Below are positions 18,043 through 25,877 of a stretch of 64,000 nucleotides of DNA, in pieces. A program made the translations under genes and the position numbers. Positions within the stretch are counted from its first letter, which is position 1, and the number at the start of each line of letters is the position of its first letter. The notes under the pieces were generated by a model. The model did no database searches. It worked only from the letters and a program-made list of their open reading frames with translations, and was not told the DNA's origin. The DNA lies in contig NZ_CP080492.1 in assembly GCF_019464495.1 (NCBI RefSeq), positions 62,001 through 126,000 of the forward strand, in the 5' to 3' direction. This DNA comes from Leucobacter luti. Its GTDB lineage: Bacteria; Actinomycetota; Actinomycetes; Actinomycetales; Microbacteriaceae.

Positions 18043-18794
18043 CTGAGACACCTATTCGCGTGATGCTCGTCGACGATCAGGAATTGATCCGCACGGGTTT
18101 TCGCCTAGTTCTCCTCGGTGAACAGGGCATCGAAGTGGTCGCGGAGGCTGCTGACGGCGGTGCTGCACTCGCGCAGTTGGAACGCCTCGAAGCAGCGGGC
18201 TCCGGCTGCGACATCGTGCTCATGGACGTGCGCATGCCGGGGATGAATGGGATCGAAGCGACCGCCGCTGTCGTAGAGCGCTTCCCGGCCGTCCGGGTGT
18301 TGGTGCTGACGACTTTCGATCTCGACGAGTACGCTACCGGGGCGATCCAGGCGGGTGCCAGTGGGTTCCTGCTGAAAGACGCACGCCCGACCGAACTCGT
18401 TGACGCCATTCGCCGTGTGTTCTCGGGCGACGCGGCCATGGCCCCGAGCGTGACGAAGCGAATGCTCGAGCAGCTCCGTGCGTCGGGTGGACTGTCTGCC
18501 GGTTCAGATGCTGCCGGTTCAGCTCCCACCGCCTCAGGACACGGGCTCGCCGCGCGCGGATTTGCCGCTGCCCCCGCTGCTCCCGCTGTTCCCGCGCCCG
18601 AGCTGGGCGTGCTCACGGAGCGAGAGCTGGATGTGCTTCGCCTCATTGCAGAGGGAAAAAACAATGGCGAGATCAGTGCTGAGCTGTTCCTGTCGGAGTC
18701 TACGGTCAAGACCCACGTCGGACGAGTCCTGGCGAAGCTCCAGTTGCGCGATCGCGTACACGCCGTAATCTTTGCGAAACAACACGGGCTCTAA
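18039..18794 (+). CDS. LuxR/NarL-family response regulator
   Basis: A 251-aa partner of the upstream kinase. The receiver domain has the acidic pocket VDDQ near residue 8, phospho-acceptor Asp63 in LMDVRMPGMNG, and the conserved Lys in GFLLKDARP. A long Ala/Gly/Pro-rich linker (about residues 150-190) is unusual for the family. The C-terminal LuxR HTH is LTERELDVLRLIAEGKNNGE ... SESTVKTHVGRVLAKL. It probably activates the adjacent ABC exporter operon. Confidence 0.92.
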   Translation: MTETPIRVMLVDDQELIRTGFRLVLLGEQGIEVVAEAADGGAALAQLERLEAAGSGCDIVLMDVRMPGMNGIEATAAVVERFPAVRVLVLTTFDLDEYATGAIQAGASGFLLKDARPTELVDAIRRVFSGDAAMAPSVTKRMLEQLRASGGLSAGSDAAGSAPTASGHGLAARGFAAAPAAPAVPAPELGVLTERELDVLRLIAEGKNNGEISAELFLSESTVKTHVGRVLAKLQLRDRVHAVIFAKQHGL

Positions 18795-18838
18795 GGGGAT
18801 CCAGGAATATTCCTGACCGGGCACACTAGGCTAGGAAC

Positions 18839-19333
18839 ATGACCAAGATCGCTGTCGTCCCGGGATCCTTTGATCCCGTCACCCTGGGGCACCTCGACGT
18901 AATCCGGCGCGCAGCTGGTGTGTTTGATGAAGTGCACGTGCTCGTCGTCCACAACCCGGGCAAGGATGCGATGCTTCCCTTGTCTGAACGGGTCGGCCTG
19001 ATCCAGAAGTCGATTGCGGAGGACCCGGAGATTCCGGATAACATCCTGGTCGCCTCCTGGTCCGTCGGGCTCCTCGTTGACTACTGCACTGAAGTGGGCG
19101 CGTCTGTGCTCGTGAAGGGGATTCGATCGCAGATCGACGTCGCCTACGAGACCCCGATGGTGCTCATGAACCGAAGCCTTGCCGGTGTCGAGACGGTGTT
19201 CATGTTGCCGGATCCGGCGCACGCGCATGTGTCGAGCACGCTCGTCCGCCAAGTGTCTTCGCTGGGTGGCGATGTGAGCCCCTACGTGCCACCCGCTGTG
19301 GCGCGTTTCCTGGATAAGACGAGGCCCGCCTGA
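18839..19333 (+). CDS. coaD: Phosphopantetheine adenylyltransferase
   Basis: The enzyme adenylates 4'-phosphopantetheine to dephospho-CoA, the penultimate step of CoA synthesis. It has 164 aa, the usual length. The nucleotidyl-transferase motif [12 protein letters not shown] starts at residue 9, and the C-terminal [21 protein letters not shown] is diagnostic. The stop overlaps the DUF177 start (TGATG). A palindrome CAGGAATATTCCTG at 18802-18815 and a TAGGCT box lie just upstream. Confidence 0.95.
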   Translation: MTKIAVVPGSFDPVTLGHLDVIRRAAGVFDEVHVLVVHNPGKDAMLPLSERVGLIQKSIAEDPEIPDNILVASWSVGLLVDYCTEVGASVLVKGIRSQIDVAYETPMVLMNRSLAGVETVFMLPDPAHAHVSSTLVRQVSSLGGDVSPYVPPAVARFLDKTRPA

Positions 19334-19947
19334 TGCCGGGGGAGAGCAAGACCGCAGGCAAGGGGAGTGGCGCAATGCGCGTGTTCGAAGAGAATATTCG
19401 CGACATCATGAACCGGCCAGGCGAGATGCGCGAGCGGTCGCGCACCATCGTGCTCCCGGAGAAGTTTGGTGAGGCGCTCGCCGAGATTCCTGCCGGATCT
19501 GAGCTTGAACTTGATGTCCGGCTGGAGTCCGTGCACGAGGGCATCTTGGTGTCCGCCGAGGCGAACGCGACCATGCACGCACAGTGCGGTCGCTGCCTGA
19601 AAGATTTCACCACGCCGTTTCAAGTCGAGTTTCAGGAGCTTTTCGCGTATACTCCTACGGAGGCCGATGAGTATGGGGTTCACGGTGATCACGTGGATCT
19701 TGAACCCCCGCTCAGAGACGCGGTAGTGCTTGCACTGCCGTTCCAGCCTGTGTGTCGCCCGGACTGCCCGGGACTCGATCCCGAGTCCGGTGAGTTGCGC
19801 GAGGCCGGGGCTGCAGTGGCTGCCGATGTGGATCTTGATCCGCGGTGGGCAGCGCTGGCTGGCTTTGACACCAGCGTTGTCGCCGACACTGTCACGGTTG
19901 AAGTAGATCCTGGCGCGGGGGAGCACCCCGGGTCCGTAAGCAAGTAG
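19333..19947 (+). CDS. YceD/DUF177 family protein
   Basis: A 204-aa YceD-family protein, usually encoded directly before rpmF and implicated in 23S rRNA/ribosome assembly in other bacteria. The family core [20 protein letters not shown] is visible near residues 82-101, with a later CRPDCPGLD pair giving a CxxC...CxxxC set that could bind zinc. It is translationally coupled to coaD and is followed after 13 bp by rpmF. The ATG at 19333 was taken; an internal ATG at 19375 (MRVFEEN) is an alternative start. Confidence 0.85.
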   Translation: MPGESKTAGKGSGAMRVFEENIRDIMNRPGEMRERSRTIVLPEKFGEALAEIPAGSELELDVRLESVHEGILVSAEANATMHAQCGRCLKDFTTPFQVEFQELFAYTPTEADEYGVHGDHVDLEPPLRDAVVLALPFQPVCRPDCPGLDPESGELREAGAAVAADVDLDPRWAALAGFDTSVVADTVTVEVDPGAGEHPGSVSK

Positions 19948-19960
19948 GAAAGAGAACATC

Positions 19961-20164
19961 ATGGCTGTTCCCAAGCGGAAGATGTCGCGCTCGAACACCC
20001 GTCACCGTCGTTCGGCGTGGAAGGCGATTGTTCCCACGCTCGTCAAGACTGAAGAAAACGGCAAGACTGTTTACAGCCTGCCGCACCGCGCTCGCGTGGT
20101 CGAGGACTCGCAGGGCACCCCCCTGTTCCTCGAGTACAAGGGCCGCAAGGTCGCTGACGTCTAA
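19961..20164 (+). CDS. rpmF: 50S ribosomal protein L32
   Basis: A 67-aa ribosomal protein starting [22 protein letters not shown]. It lacks the two CxxC zinc pairs found in the Cys+ form of L32, so it is the zinc-independent type. It sits in the conserved order DUF177-rpmF-rnc. Confidence 0.95.
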   Translation: MAVPKRKMSRSNTRHRRSAWKAIVPTLVKTEENGKTVYSLPHRARVVEDSQGTPLFLEYKGRKVADV

Positions 20165-20174
20165 GACTGATCGC

Positions 20175-20918
20175 GTGAACGGGGACGATACGTCGCTCCC
20201 GCACACCGACCGGGACTCACCGTCGGGGCCGCCTCAGGGCGGCCTCGACGGTTTTCTCGTTTCTCTCGGTGTTGTGGTTGAGCCTGAACTGCGCGAGCTC
20301 GCGCTGACTCACCGCTCGTGGGCCTACGAGCACGGGGGCGCGCCGCACAATGAGCGACTCGAGTTCCTCGGGGATTCGATTCTTGGTCAGGCTGTCACTG
20401 TCAAGCTGTATCGGGACTACCCTGAGCTGACCGAGGGTGACTTGGCGAAGCGCCGCGCTGCGCTCGTGTCGACGCTTGCACTTGCGGAGGTCGCGCGCGC
20501 GCTTGACATGGGGGCCGTGCTGCGATTGGGACGCGGCGAAGAATTGACCGGCGGTCGCGAGAAGGACTCAATCCTCGCAGACTCCGTTGAGGCGATCATT
20601 GGCGCCGTCTATCTGTCCACCGGGGCTGCCGAGGCTGAGCGCTTCGTGCTGGCGCTGATGGACACACTGCTGGTGGATCCGGATCGCTTCACGGATGCGC
20701 TTGATCCGAAGACCGCGCTGCAGCAGGAGGCCGCCAGGCGCGGTCTCCCGCACCCACCTTACGACACGGTGGGATCCGGGCCGGATCACGACCGCCGCTA
20801 CACCGCGCGCGTCACTGTTGATGGTGTGACGGGGCGTGGCACCGGCACGAGCAAGAAGAACGCTGAACTCGCAGCCGCGCGCGATGCGGTGACCAGGCTG
20901 CGCCCGCGCGGTCGCTAA
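20175..20918 (+). CDS. rnc: Ribonuclease III
   Basis: The enzyme cleaves double-stranded RNA and matures rRNA precursors. It has 247 aa from the GTG at 20175, 10 bases after rpmF; earlier in-frame starts lie inside rpmF. The signature NERLEFLGD is at 59-67, and the catalytic DSVEAIIGAVYL segment follows. The C-terminal dsRBD reads DPKTALQQEA ... GTGTSKKNAELAAARDAV. The N-terminus has a short polar extension. Confidence 0.94.
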   Translation: MNGDDTSLPHTDRDSPSGPPQGGLDGFLVSLGVVVEPELRELALTHRSWAYEHGGAPHNERLEFLGDSILGQAVTVKLYRDYPELTEGDLAKRRAALVSTLALAEVARALDMGAVLRLGRGEELTGGREKDSILADSVEAIIGAVYLSTGAAEAERFVLALMDTLLVDPDRFTDALDPKTALQQEAARRGLPHPPYDTVGSGPDHDRRYTARVTVDGVTGRGTGTSKKNAELAAARDAVTRLRPRGR

Positions 20919-20922
20919 CGTC

Positions 20923-21909
20923 GTGCCAGAGCTTCCTGAAGTTGAGGTGGTGCGCGCGGGGCTCGCGCCAGCGGTCACCGGTGCGCGCGTGATTGCCGCT
21001 GAGGTGCGGGATGCGCGCGCACTCAAGCGCCACGCGCTGCTGTCGGGGGATGATGGCCTCGGCGGCCACGGGGTGACGCTGCCGGTGGAAGCCGCCGCTG
21101 AGCGCGCCATCGACTTTGAACGGCGCGTCACCGGGCTGCAGCTCGGAGCGCCCGAGCGGCGAGGCAAGTTCATGTGGGTCCCAGTCGCCCGTAGCGGATC
21201 CACCGCAGGAATTGGGTCTGGCTCAGGCGAAGCGGTGCCCGATGAGCCGTGGGCGTTGCTTGCGCACCTCGGCATGAGCGGGCAGCTGTTGCTGCGGGAC
21301 ACCGCGGCGGAGGACGATCGCCATGTGCGGATCAGGCTCTGGATCGAACACCCGGATCACGGCGAGCTGCGGCTCGATTTCGCGGATCAGCGCCTGTTCG
21401 GCTCGCTCGCCCTCGACCGTCTCACGCCAACTTCCGATGACGGATCGCTCCTCCCGGTGCAGGCCGCACGGATCGCGCGCGATCCGCTCGATCCGCACTT
21501 TGATGATGCGGTGTTCGTGGCGGCGGTGCGATCCCGCAGCTCTGGGATTAAGAAATTGATCCTGGATCAGGCACTGGTCAGTGGCGTCGGCAATATCTAT
21601 GCCGATGAGGCGCTGTGGCGAGCGAGGCTGCACCCCGACACCGCTGGCCGCGCGATCAGCGTGCGCAAGCTCGCGTCACTGCTCGGCGCGCTGCGAGACG
21701 TCTTCGCACAGGCGCTTGCAGAAGGCGGCACGAGCTTCGATGAGCAGTACGTCAACGTGAATGGGCAGGCCGGGTATTTCGCGCACTCGCTCAACGCGTA
21801 CGGTCGCGGGGGAGAGCCCTGTCCGCGCTGCGGTGGCCTCATTAAGCGCGTGCCGTTTGGGGGCCGCTCGTCCCACTTTTGCTCGCGGTGTCAACGCTTG
21901 GCCCGTTAG
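20923..21909 (+). CDS. mutM: Formamidopyrimidine-DNA glycosylase
   Basis: The glycosylase removes 8-oxoguanine and ring-opened purines, with AP lyase activity. It has 328 aa from a GTG giving MPELPEVE, where Pro2 is the nucleophile. The conserved lysine loop is RRGKFMWVPV, and the H2TH region is GVGNIYADEALW. The C-terminal zinc finger has Cys at about 300, 303, 320 and 323. The length is a little above average because of Gly/Ser- and Ala-rich inserts. A second, decayed copy of its 3' end lies at 24490-24650. Confidence 0.95.
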   Translation: MPELPEVEVVRAGLAPAVTGARVIAAEVRDARALKRHALLSGDDGLGGHGVTLPVEAAAERAIDFERRVTGLQLGAPERRGKFMWVPVARSGSTAGIGSGSGEAVPDEPWALLAHLGMSGQLLLRDTAAEDDRHVRIRLWIEHPDHGELRLDFADQRLFGSLALDRLTPTSDDGSLLPVQAARIARDPLDPHFDDAVFVAAVRSRSSGIKKLILDQALVSGVGNIYADEALWRARLHPDTAGRAISVRKLASLLGALRDVFAQALAEGGTSFDEQYVNVNGQAGYFAHSLNAYGRGGEPCPRCGGLIKRVPFGGRSSHFCSRCQRLAR

Positions 21910-22075
21910 TACTATTTTGGGCTGCTCAAGCCACTATTCCAACCTGTCGAATCCGGCGCGGGCTCAAGTTAGATGGATGGTCGAGATAGTGCCTCGCGGG
22001 TGGGTGAGAGCTAGGTGTATGTCGAGTCGCGTTCGATGCCACTGACGCCTACGCCAGCGCCAATCTTGCTTTGCC

Positions 22076-22120
22076 TAGCAACTTAGGTTGACAGCAGAAT
22101 GCTGTCAATGTAGGTTGCTA
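22076..22120. promoter_or_regulatory. 45-bp nested palindrome, candidate operator
   Basis: Symmetric about base 22098: outer arms TAGCAAC (22076-22082) and GTTGCTA (22114-22120), inner arms TTGACAGC (22088-22095) and GCTGTCAA (22101-22108), all spacers 5 bases. It covers the likely -35 and -10 boxes of the HTH gene, so a bound dimer pair would block transcription. Confidence 0.7.
22088..22116 (+). promoter_or_regulatory. Promoter of the HTH/Clp-N operon (leaderless)
   Basis: TTGACA (22088-22093), a 17-base spacer and TAGGTT (22111-22116) make a good sigma-70-type promoter. The expected start point is on or just before the ATG at 22124, so the mRNA is probably leaderless. Confidence 0.6.
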
Positions 22121-22123
22121 AGT

Positions 22124-22369
22124 ATGCAATCCACCCAAGTCGCGAGCGCTGCCGCCGATACCAGTGATCCTCGTTCCGGGCTCAGAGCGGTCGCTTCGCT
22201 ACGCACTCTCACTGAGCGGCTGGAACTCGCTCAGGTGGAGGCCGCGCTTCTGGCTGGCATGAGCTGGCAGGAGATCGCGGACGCCCTCGGCGTTTCTCGT
22301 CAAGCGGCGCACAAGAAGTACGCGAAGAGGATCGACCCGGTCATCCCCGTTCCTAGGAGGAGAACGTGA
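22124..22369 (+). CDS. Small helix-turn-helix protein
   Basis: 81 aa from the ATG at 22124; an in-frame TTG at 22088 lies in the promoter and is rejected. After a polar N-terminus comes an amphipathic helix (RTLTERLELAQVEAALLAG). A clear helix-turn-helix follows, MSWQEIADALGVSRQAAHKKY, and a basic tail. Its stop overlaps the GTG of the next gene, so it is translationally coupled to the Clp-N protein. It is the obvious candidate to bind the nested palindrome over its own promoter. It resembles small HTH proteins encoded beside Clp-N genes in Actinobacteria. Confidence 0.78.
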   Translation: MQSTQVASAAADTSDPRSGLRAVASLRTLTERLELAQVEAALLAGMSWQEIADALGVSRQAAHKKYAKRIDPVIPVPRRRT

Positions 22370-23358
22370 GTAAGTTCACTGCCGCCGCCAGTACCTCGCA
22401 TACCCTTTCGCTTGCCGCCATGGAGGAGGCCTCGCGCGCCGGTCAGCGCACTGCCGATATCGATCATCTGCTGATCGCTCTCGTGCTGAACGAGCAGATT
22501 GCGGGTCAGGTGCTGCGCAGTTTTGGCATCACGCTCGATACTGCACGTGAGGCGGTGGCGGAACAGCATGCCGACCACCTCGCGGCTCTGGGCATTCAAC
22601 TGACATCGCCTGGGTCGGGCAAGATCGTGTTTCATGAGACGAACGGGTACGAATGGAGTGAACGCGCACTCGGCGTTTTCAAGCGCGCGAGTGAGACCGG
22701 GAAGTGCGGCGACGCGTCAGCCGTGCTTCGTGAACTCGTCTCGGAATCTAGTGGCATGATCGAGGCCGTTCTGAAACGGCTTGGAGCCACCCCGGAGGCA
22801 GTCACCGAGAAGCTGGACGAGGCACATCGCTATCCTGTCCACCAGCCACAGCGCTTTGTTCGCGCTGATGCGCTTTCCGGCTCATCTGAAGCGTTCGTCC
22901 CTGCGTCTCCTGAACGGGTCTGGGAACTACTCGACGATCCGTTGCGGATGCCAGAGTGGGAACCAAGCATCGGAAGCGTCGAAGGTGCGCCACTGACGAT
23001 CAAGGCCGGCGAGACCTGGACGGCACTCGCCCGCACCGAGCGGCCCGACGGTAAACCGATTCCGATGAAGCCCGGCTTCGTCACGCAGCAAGTTGAACTC
23101 GTCGCACATGAAGAACCGAGATTTATCGAGTGGCGCTTCACCTACCCGGACGCACCGCAGGCGAACGCACGCCGCATCAGGGTCGAGCTCGAGTATGCAG
23201 CCGGTGGCACACAGCTCCGCCTCGCCCTCGCCTGGGAACGCAACCCGAACCGCCCCCGCCGCCCGTTCCTGGGCTTCGTGATGCGCCCCGTCTTCCGGTT
23301 CGTGCTCTGGATGCAGCTCTCACAACTCGGAAGCGGCATTAGCCGCACGTTCCGCTAA
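22366..23358 (+). CDS. Clp N-terminal repeat domain fused to an SRPBCC domain
   Basis: 330 aa from a GTG behind AGGAGG. Residues of about 5-145 match the Clp-N (ClpA/ClpC adaptor-binding) double repeat: HTLSLAAMEEASRAGQRTADIDHLLIAL and, in the second repeat, WSERALGVFKRASETGKCGD. There is no AAA+ domain. Residues from about 170 to the end form an SRPBCC/polyketide-cyclase-like fold (VPASPERVWELLDDPLRMPEWEP, GETWTALART). The protein could present SRPBCC-bound ligands or damaged proteins to a Clp protease, or respond to Clp clients; this is inference. Confidence 0.8.
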   Translation: MSKFTAAASTSHTLSLAAMEEASRAGQRTADIDHLLIALVLNEQIAGQVLRSFGITLDTAREAVAEQHADHLAALGIQLTSPGSGKIVFHETNGYEWSERALGVFKRASETGKCGDASAVLRELVSESSGMIEAVLKRLGATPEAVTEKLDEAHRYPVHQPQRFVRADALSGSSEAFVPASPERVWELLDDPLRMPEWEPSIGSVEGAPLTIKAGETWTALARTERPDGKPIPMKPGFVTQQVELVAHEEPRFIEWRFTYPDAPQANARRIRVELEYAAGGTQLRLALAWERNPNRPRRPFLGFVMRPVFRFVLWMQLSQLGSGISRTFR

Positions 23359-23360
23359 GC

Positions 23361-23603
23361 ATGGAGGACACGATGAGACGTATCGGACGAGTCCTCCTGG
23401 GCCTCGTGATGATTGGCCTGCTGTTCGTATGGCTGTTCTACCGGCAGCACGAGCCGTTCAGCGTATGGGCAACCAGCAGCACACTCGTCGGTTGGGCGTT
23501 CCAAGGAGCAGCTTGGTTGAGCTGCCTCGGTGGTGCCTACCTTATTGCGACCGCCTGGTCAGCGCAGGCTGAGGTCACAGGCGCGGACGCCGACACACAC
23601 TGA
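23361..23603 (+). CDS. Small membrane protein in the Clp-N operon
   Basis: 80 aa (an internal ATG gives 76 aa), starting 2 bases after the Clp-N gene. Two hydrophobic helices are visible (about residues 8-27 and 43-66), with an acidic C-terminal tail. It is probably the third gene of the HTH/Clp-N operon. No family is recognised. Confidence 0.6.
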   Translation: MEDTMRRIGRVLLGLVMIGLLFVWLFYRQHEPFSVWATSSTLVGWAFQGAAWLSCLGGAYLIATAWSAQAEVTGADADTH

Positions 23604-23779
23604 CCGAGGCACCCCCCCACTCGCTGCTGCCCCACACCAACTCTTGCCAGCTGGTCGCTGGTCGAAAGAAGCGTAGCCCGTACCCGCGTGATACCCAGAT
23701 CCAGAGCAGGTCCTTGTGACCCCGAGAGTCGTTCGCAGAGGGCAAACAGCATGCGTGGGTCGACGGCTTCTTCTTCAAC

Positions 23780-23944
23780 TGACGAAACGCTGAAAGGGAG
23801 GAGGAGGAAGGGTATGAAGTTGTTTGTCGAGTGCAGGACGATTGCGAGTTCCAGGCCACGACTCTTCCACGCGAGCGCGCCCAAACAGGTTGCAAACACG
23901 GCGATATCGACCTGACCGGGCCCTCGGCTGCGATGCCCGTCCAG
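23780..23944 (-). pseudogene. CPBP (CAAX-type) intramembrane protease, C-terminal remnant
   Basis: On the minus strand an open frame reads GQVDIAVFATCLGALAWKS, then RGLELAIVLHSTNNFIPFLL. This is the last conserved block of CPBP proteases, including the HxxxN motif. An in-frame stop lies just upstream (23945-23947). The earlier EExxxR and FxxxH blocks are absent, so only the tail of a gene survives. Confidence 0.55.
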
Positions 23945-24328
23945 CTACCGTGGCCTCAACGTCGTTCAAGCCTGCCGGTCACGTCGTCGACTCGTCCAGC
24001 GTCACAGCCGAGGGTGCGGACAGTGGCAGTGGATACCGCGTTGACTTTGTTTCTCCGAATCTAAACCGATTGGCATTAGCCGCTAATATTCGGCAGCGTC
24101 TGAACCTGCGGTAGCGGGTTGTGCTCATTCATTGGACAATCAACTGGTTTTGATCCTGTCGGCACGCGTGGTTCGTCGTCAGTTGGAAAACTGGCCTTGC
24201 GTAGATCGACTTTCCAGCTCCCGCTGCGCGTTGACTGCAGCTTCCTCCTTGCATTCATGTTGGTGGGACAGAGCTTAAAGCCCCTGCGATCGATTGGACA
24301 CGTGGTCGAGCCGTTTTGCGCCTCTTAG

Positions 24329-24370
24329 GGCACCTTATCCAGGCTCAGTGCGCTTCATGAGGTGCCTTTT
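24329..24370 (+). terminator. Weak hairpin with T-run
   Basis: A 7-bp stem (GGCACCT at 24329-24335, AGGTGCC at 24360-24366) with a 24-base loop is followed by TTTT. Confidence 0.3.
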
Positions 24371-24489
24371 GGCATTGAAGACGAAAAGACCCGTCCTGCT
24401 CAATTGATGACCTGACCAAGATGTCTATGGTTCCCTGCCGACTAGGGCTCGCGAATGTCAGTCAATGTGTTTTTCCGCGGCAGTGGGAC

Positions 24490-24650
24490 CACTTCGCGCA
24501 CTCCCTAAATGCGCACGGACGCGGGGGAGGGTCCTGTCCGCACTGCGGTGGTCCTATTCGGCGCGTGCCGTTTGGGGGCGCTCGTCCCTCTTTGGCCCGC
24601 GGTGCCGATCGGTGGTCGCTTCTCGCACTTCTGCCCGCGGTGGCAGCGCA
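24490..24650 (+). pseudogene. Decayed second copy of the mutM 3' end
   Basis: The sequence parallels mutM from 21775 on. One frame reads HFAHSLNAHGRGGGSCPHC, then GGPIRRVPFGG, against YFAHSLNAYGRGGEPCPRC, then GGLIKRVPFGG in the intact gene. After GTGCCGTTTGGGGG the frame breaks. A second, partly repeated segment in another frame gives GGRFSHFCPRWQRR, the final zinc-knuckle region with one Cys replaced by Trp. The copies differ at many bases, so this is not a recent duplication. Confidence 0.75.
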
Positions 24651-24741
24651 GGACACCAACCCCCGGCGGGGAACGCGCGGAAGATTCCTTGCCGACTCTG
24701 TGCCCCGTGCGAGTGTCAGAGGGGGTTGGTAGCGTTGCCGC

Positions 24742-25362
24742 ATGAATCTTCTGCTGCTCTCGATCAGCCTCGGCGCGGTCCCTGAGTTCCTGAGCGAGTG
24801 CGTGGGAACGCTCACCCGGCAACTCCGTCTTGGCTACATCAGTGATGCGGCTGAGGGCATGCCCTTTGCAGAGCGAGAGCTGCACGGCGTGCGGGATCTG
24901 GGGCACGAGGTGATGGAAATTCGCGCCCGTGATGCAGACGCGCACGCGTTCGCCGCGAAACTGTCAACGTGCGACGCCGTGTACGTTGCGGGAGGAGAGA
25001 CGTTCGTGCTGCTTGAAGCACTGCGGTCCAATGGCACGGGCGAGGTGCTCGCGCAACGTGTGCGTGCGGGCCTGCCCTACATCGGCTGCAGTGCGGGGTC
25101 AGTGATTGCTGGGCCATCGATTACCCCCGTGGAGATGCTTGATGATCGCACCCTTGCCGTGGGACTCACGAGCGATGAGGGTCTCGGGCTGATCGACCGC
25201 GTCATCATCCCGCACGCTGACGGCAAGATTCCGCCTTATCCGATCGCGCTCATTGAGCGCATCATCTCGACGTACGGGGAGCAGTTCCCGCTCCTGACCT
25301 TGAATGATGATCAGGCTCTCCGGGTGGGTCCCACTGGTGCCAGGGTGATTCCCTCGCCCTAA
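24742..25362 (+). CDS. pepE: Type 1 glutamine amidotransferase-like peptidase (dipeptidase E, S51)
   Basis: 206 aa, S51 family serine peptidase that typically hydrolyses Asp-X dipeptides in the cytoplasm. The nucleophile elbow GCSAGSVIAGP has Ser at about 117. VYVAGGETFVLLEAL precedes it, and the His segment DRVIIPHADG follows. Length is close to the 220-230 aa norm. It is a stand-alone gene at the right edge of the gene-poor stretch. Confidence 0.85.
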   Translation: MNLLLLSISLGAVPEFLSECVGTLTRQLRLGYISDAAEGMPFAERELHGVRDLGHEVMEIRARDADAHAFAAKLSTCDAVYVAGGETFVLLEALRSNGTGEVLAQRVRAGLPYIGCSAGSVIAGPSITPVEMLDDRTLAVGLTSDEGLGLIDRVIIPHADGKIPPYPIALIERIISTYGEQFPLLTLNDDQALRVGPTGARVIPSP

Positions 25363-25427
25363 GCGCTTTCACCTGCGCCCGAGCCAGCTGAGCGGGGACG
25401 CTTTGGTCCTTGCCTGCTCAGGAGGTC

Positions 25428-25456
25428 ACGGTGCAGGCTTCGGCTTCAGGCACCGT
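25428..25456. terminator. Hairpin between pepE and the DUF1801 gene
   Basis: ACGGTGC (25428-25434) pairs with GCACCGT (25450-25456), with a 15-base loop, between convergent genes. Confidence 0.4.
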
Positions 25457-25475
25457 GAAACGAGAGGCGCAGCAG

Positions 25476-25838
25476 TTACTGCCGTGTGACGTCGATCTCC
25501 CGCTGATGCACGCGAACCAGGTCCTCCATGAGGTCGTCCGGGAGGGGCTTGTCGAGAGTGAACTGAATCGCGTGCTGCGTTGTCCGATACCCCACCAGTC
25601 GGTCGGCAAGCTCCTCGATGGCCCATGAGGACGGGTAGAAGCTCAAGTGTTTCTTGGAAGAGGTGAAGTACACGAGCGCTCTGCCGCGATAGCTCAGAGT
25701 TGGCATCCCGTAGCTCATGGACTCTTCAACGCTTGGCACGAGCCTGGTGACGAGGCGACGGATGTGCTCAAGCTCATCGCGCCGTGCAGGTTCTAGCGTG
25801 CTGAGATACTCATCAATGCTCTTCGCCTGGCTAGCCAT
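25476..25838 (-). CDS. DUF1801 / YdhG-like protein
   Basis: 120 aa from the ATG giving MASQAKSIDEYLSTL; an upstream in-frame start at 25862 adds eight residues. Family features are ELEHIRRLVTRLVPSVEESMSYGMPTLSYRGRALVYFTSSKKHLSFYP in pieces and a final FTLDKPLPDDLMEDLVRV. These match the DUF1801 fold of the YdhG/YyaC type, related to Fra/frataxin-like iron-binding folds. Function unknown. It is transcribed towards pepE. Confidence 0.78.
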   Translation of the reverse strand: MASQAKSIDEYLSTLEPARRDELEHIRRLVTRLVPSVEESMSYGMPTLSYRGRALVYFTSSKKHLSFYPSSWAIEELADRLVGYRTTQHAIQFTLDKPLPDDLMEDLVRVHQREIDVTRQ

Positions 25839-25877
25839 ACGTTGAGTGTACTTGCGGAGCAACCGCAGATGCTGACG

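Larger units (their letters stand above)
23604..24741. other. Gene-poor stretch with remnants
   Basis: About 1.1 kb with no intact gene. It holds a CPBP-protease tail on the minus strand (23780-23944) and a weak hairpin with four T (24329-24370). A decayed mutM 3' end lies at 24490-24650. The remainder, especially 24000-24480, is visibly lower in GC than its surroundings. Short frames there match nothing I recognise. Confidence 0.6.

Noticed and set aside
24380..24392. GACGAAAAGACCC, similar to a conserved 23S rRNA stretch
   Set aside because: Neighbouring bases do not match 23S rRNA, so the match is probably chance within decayed sequence.
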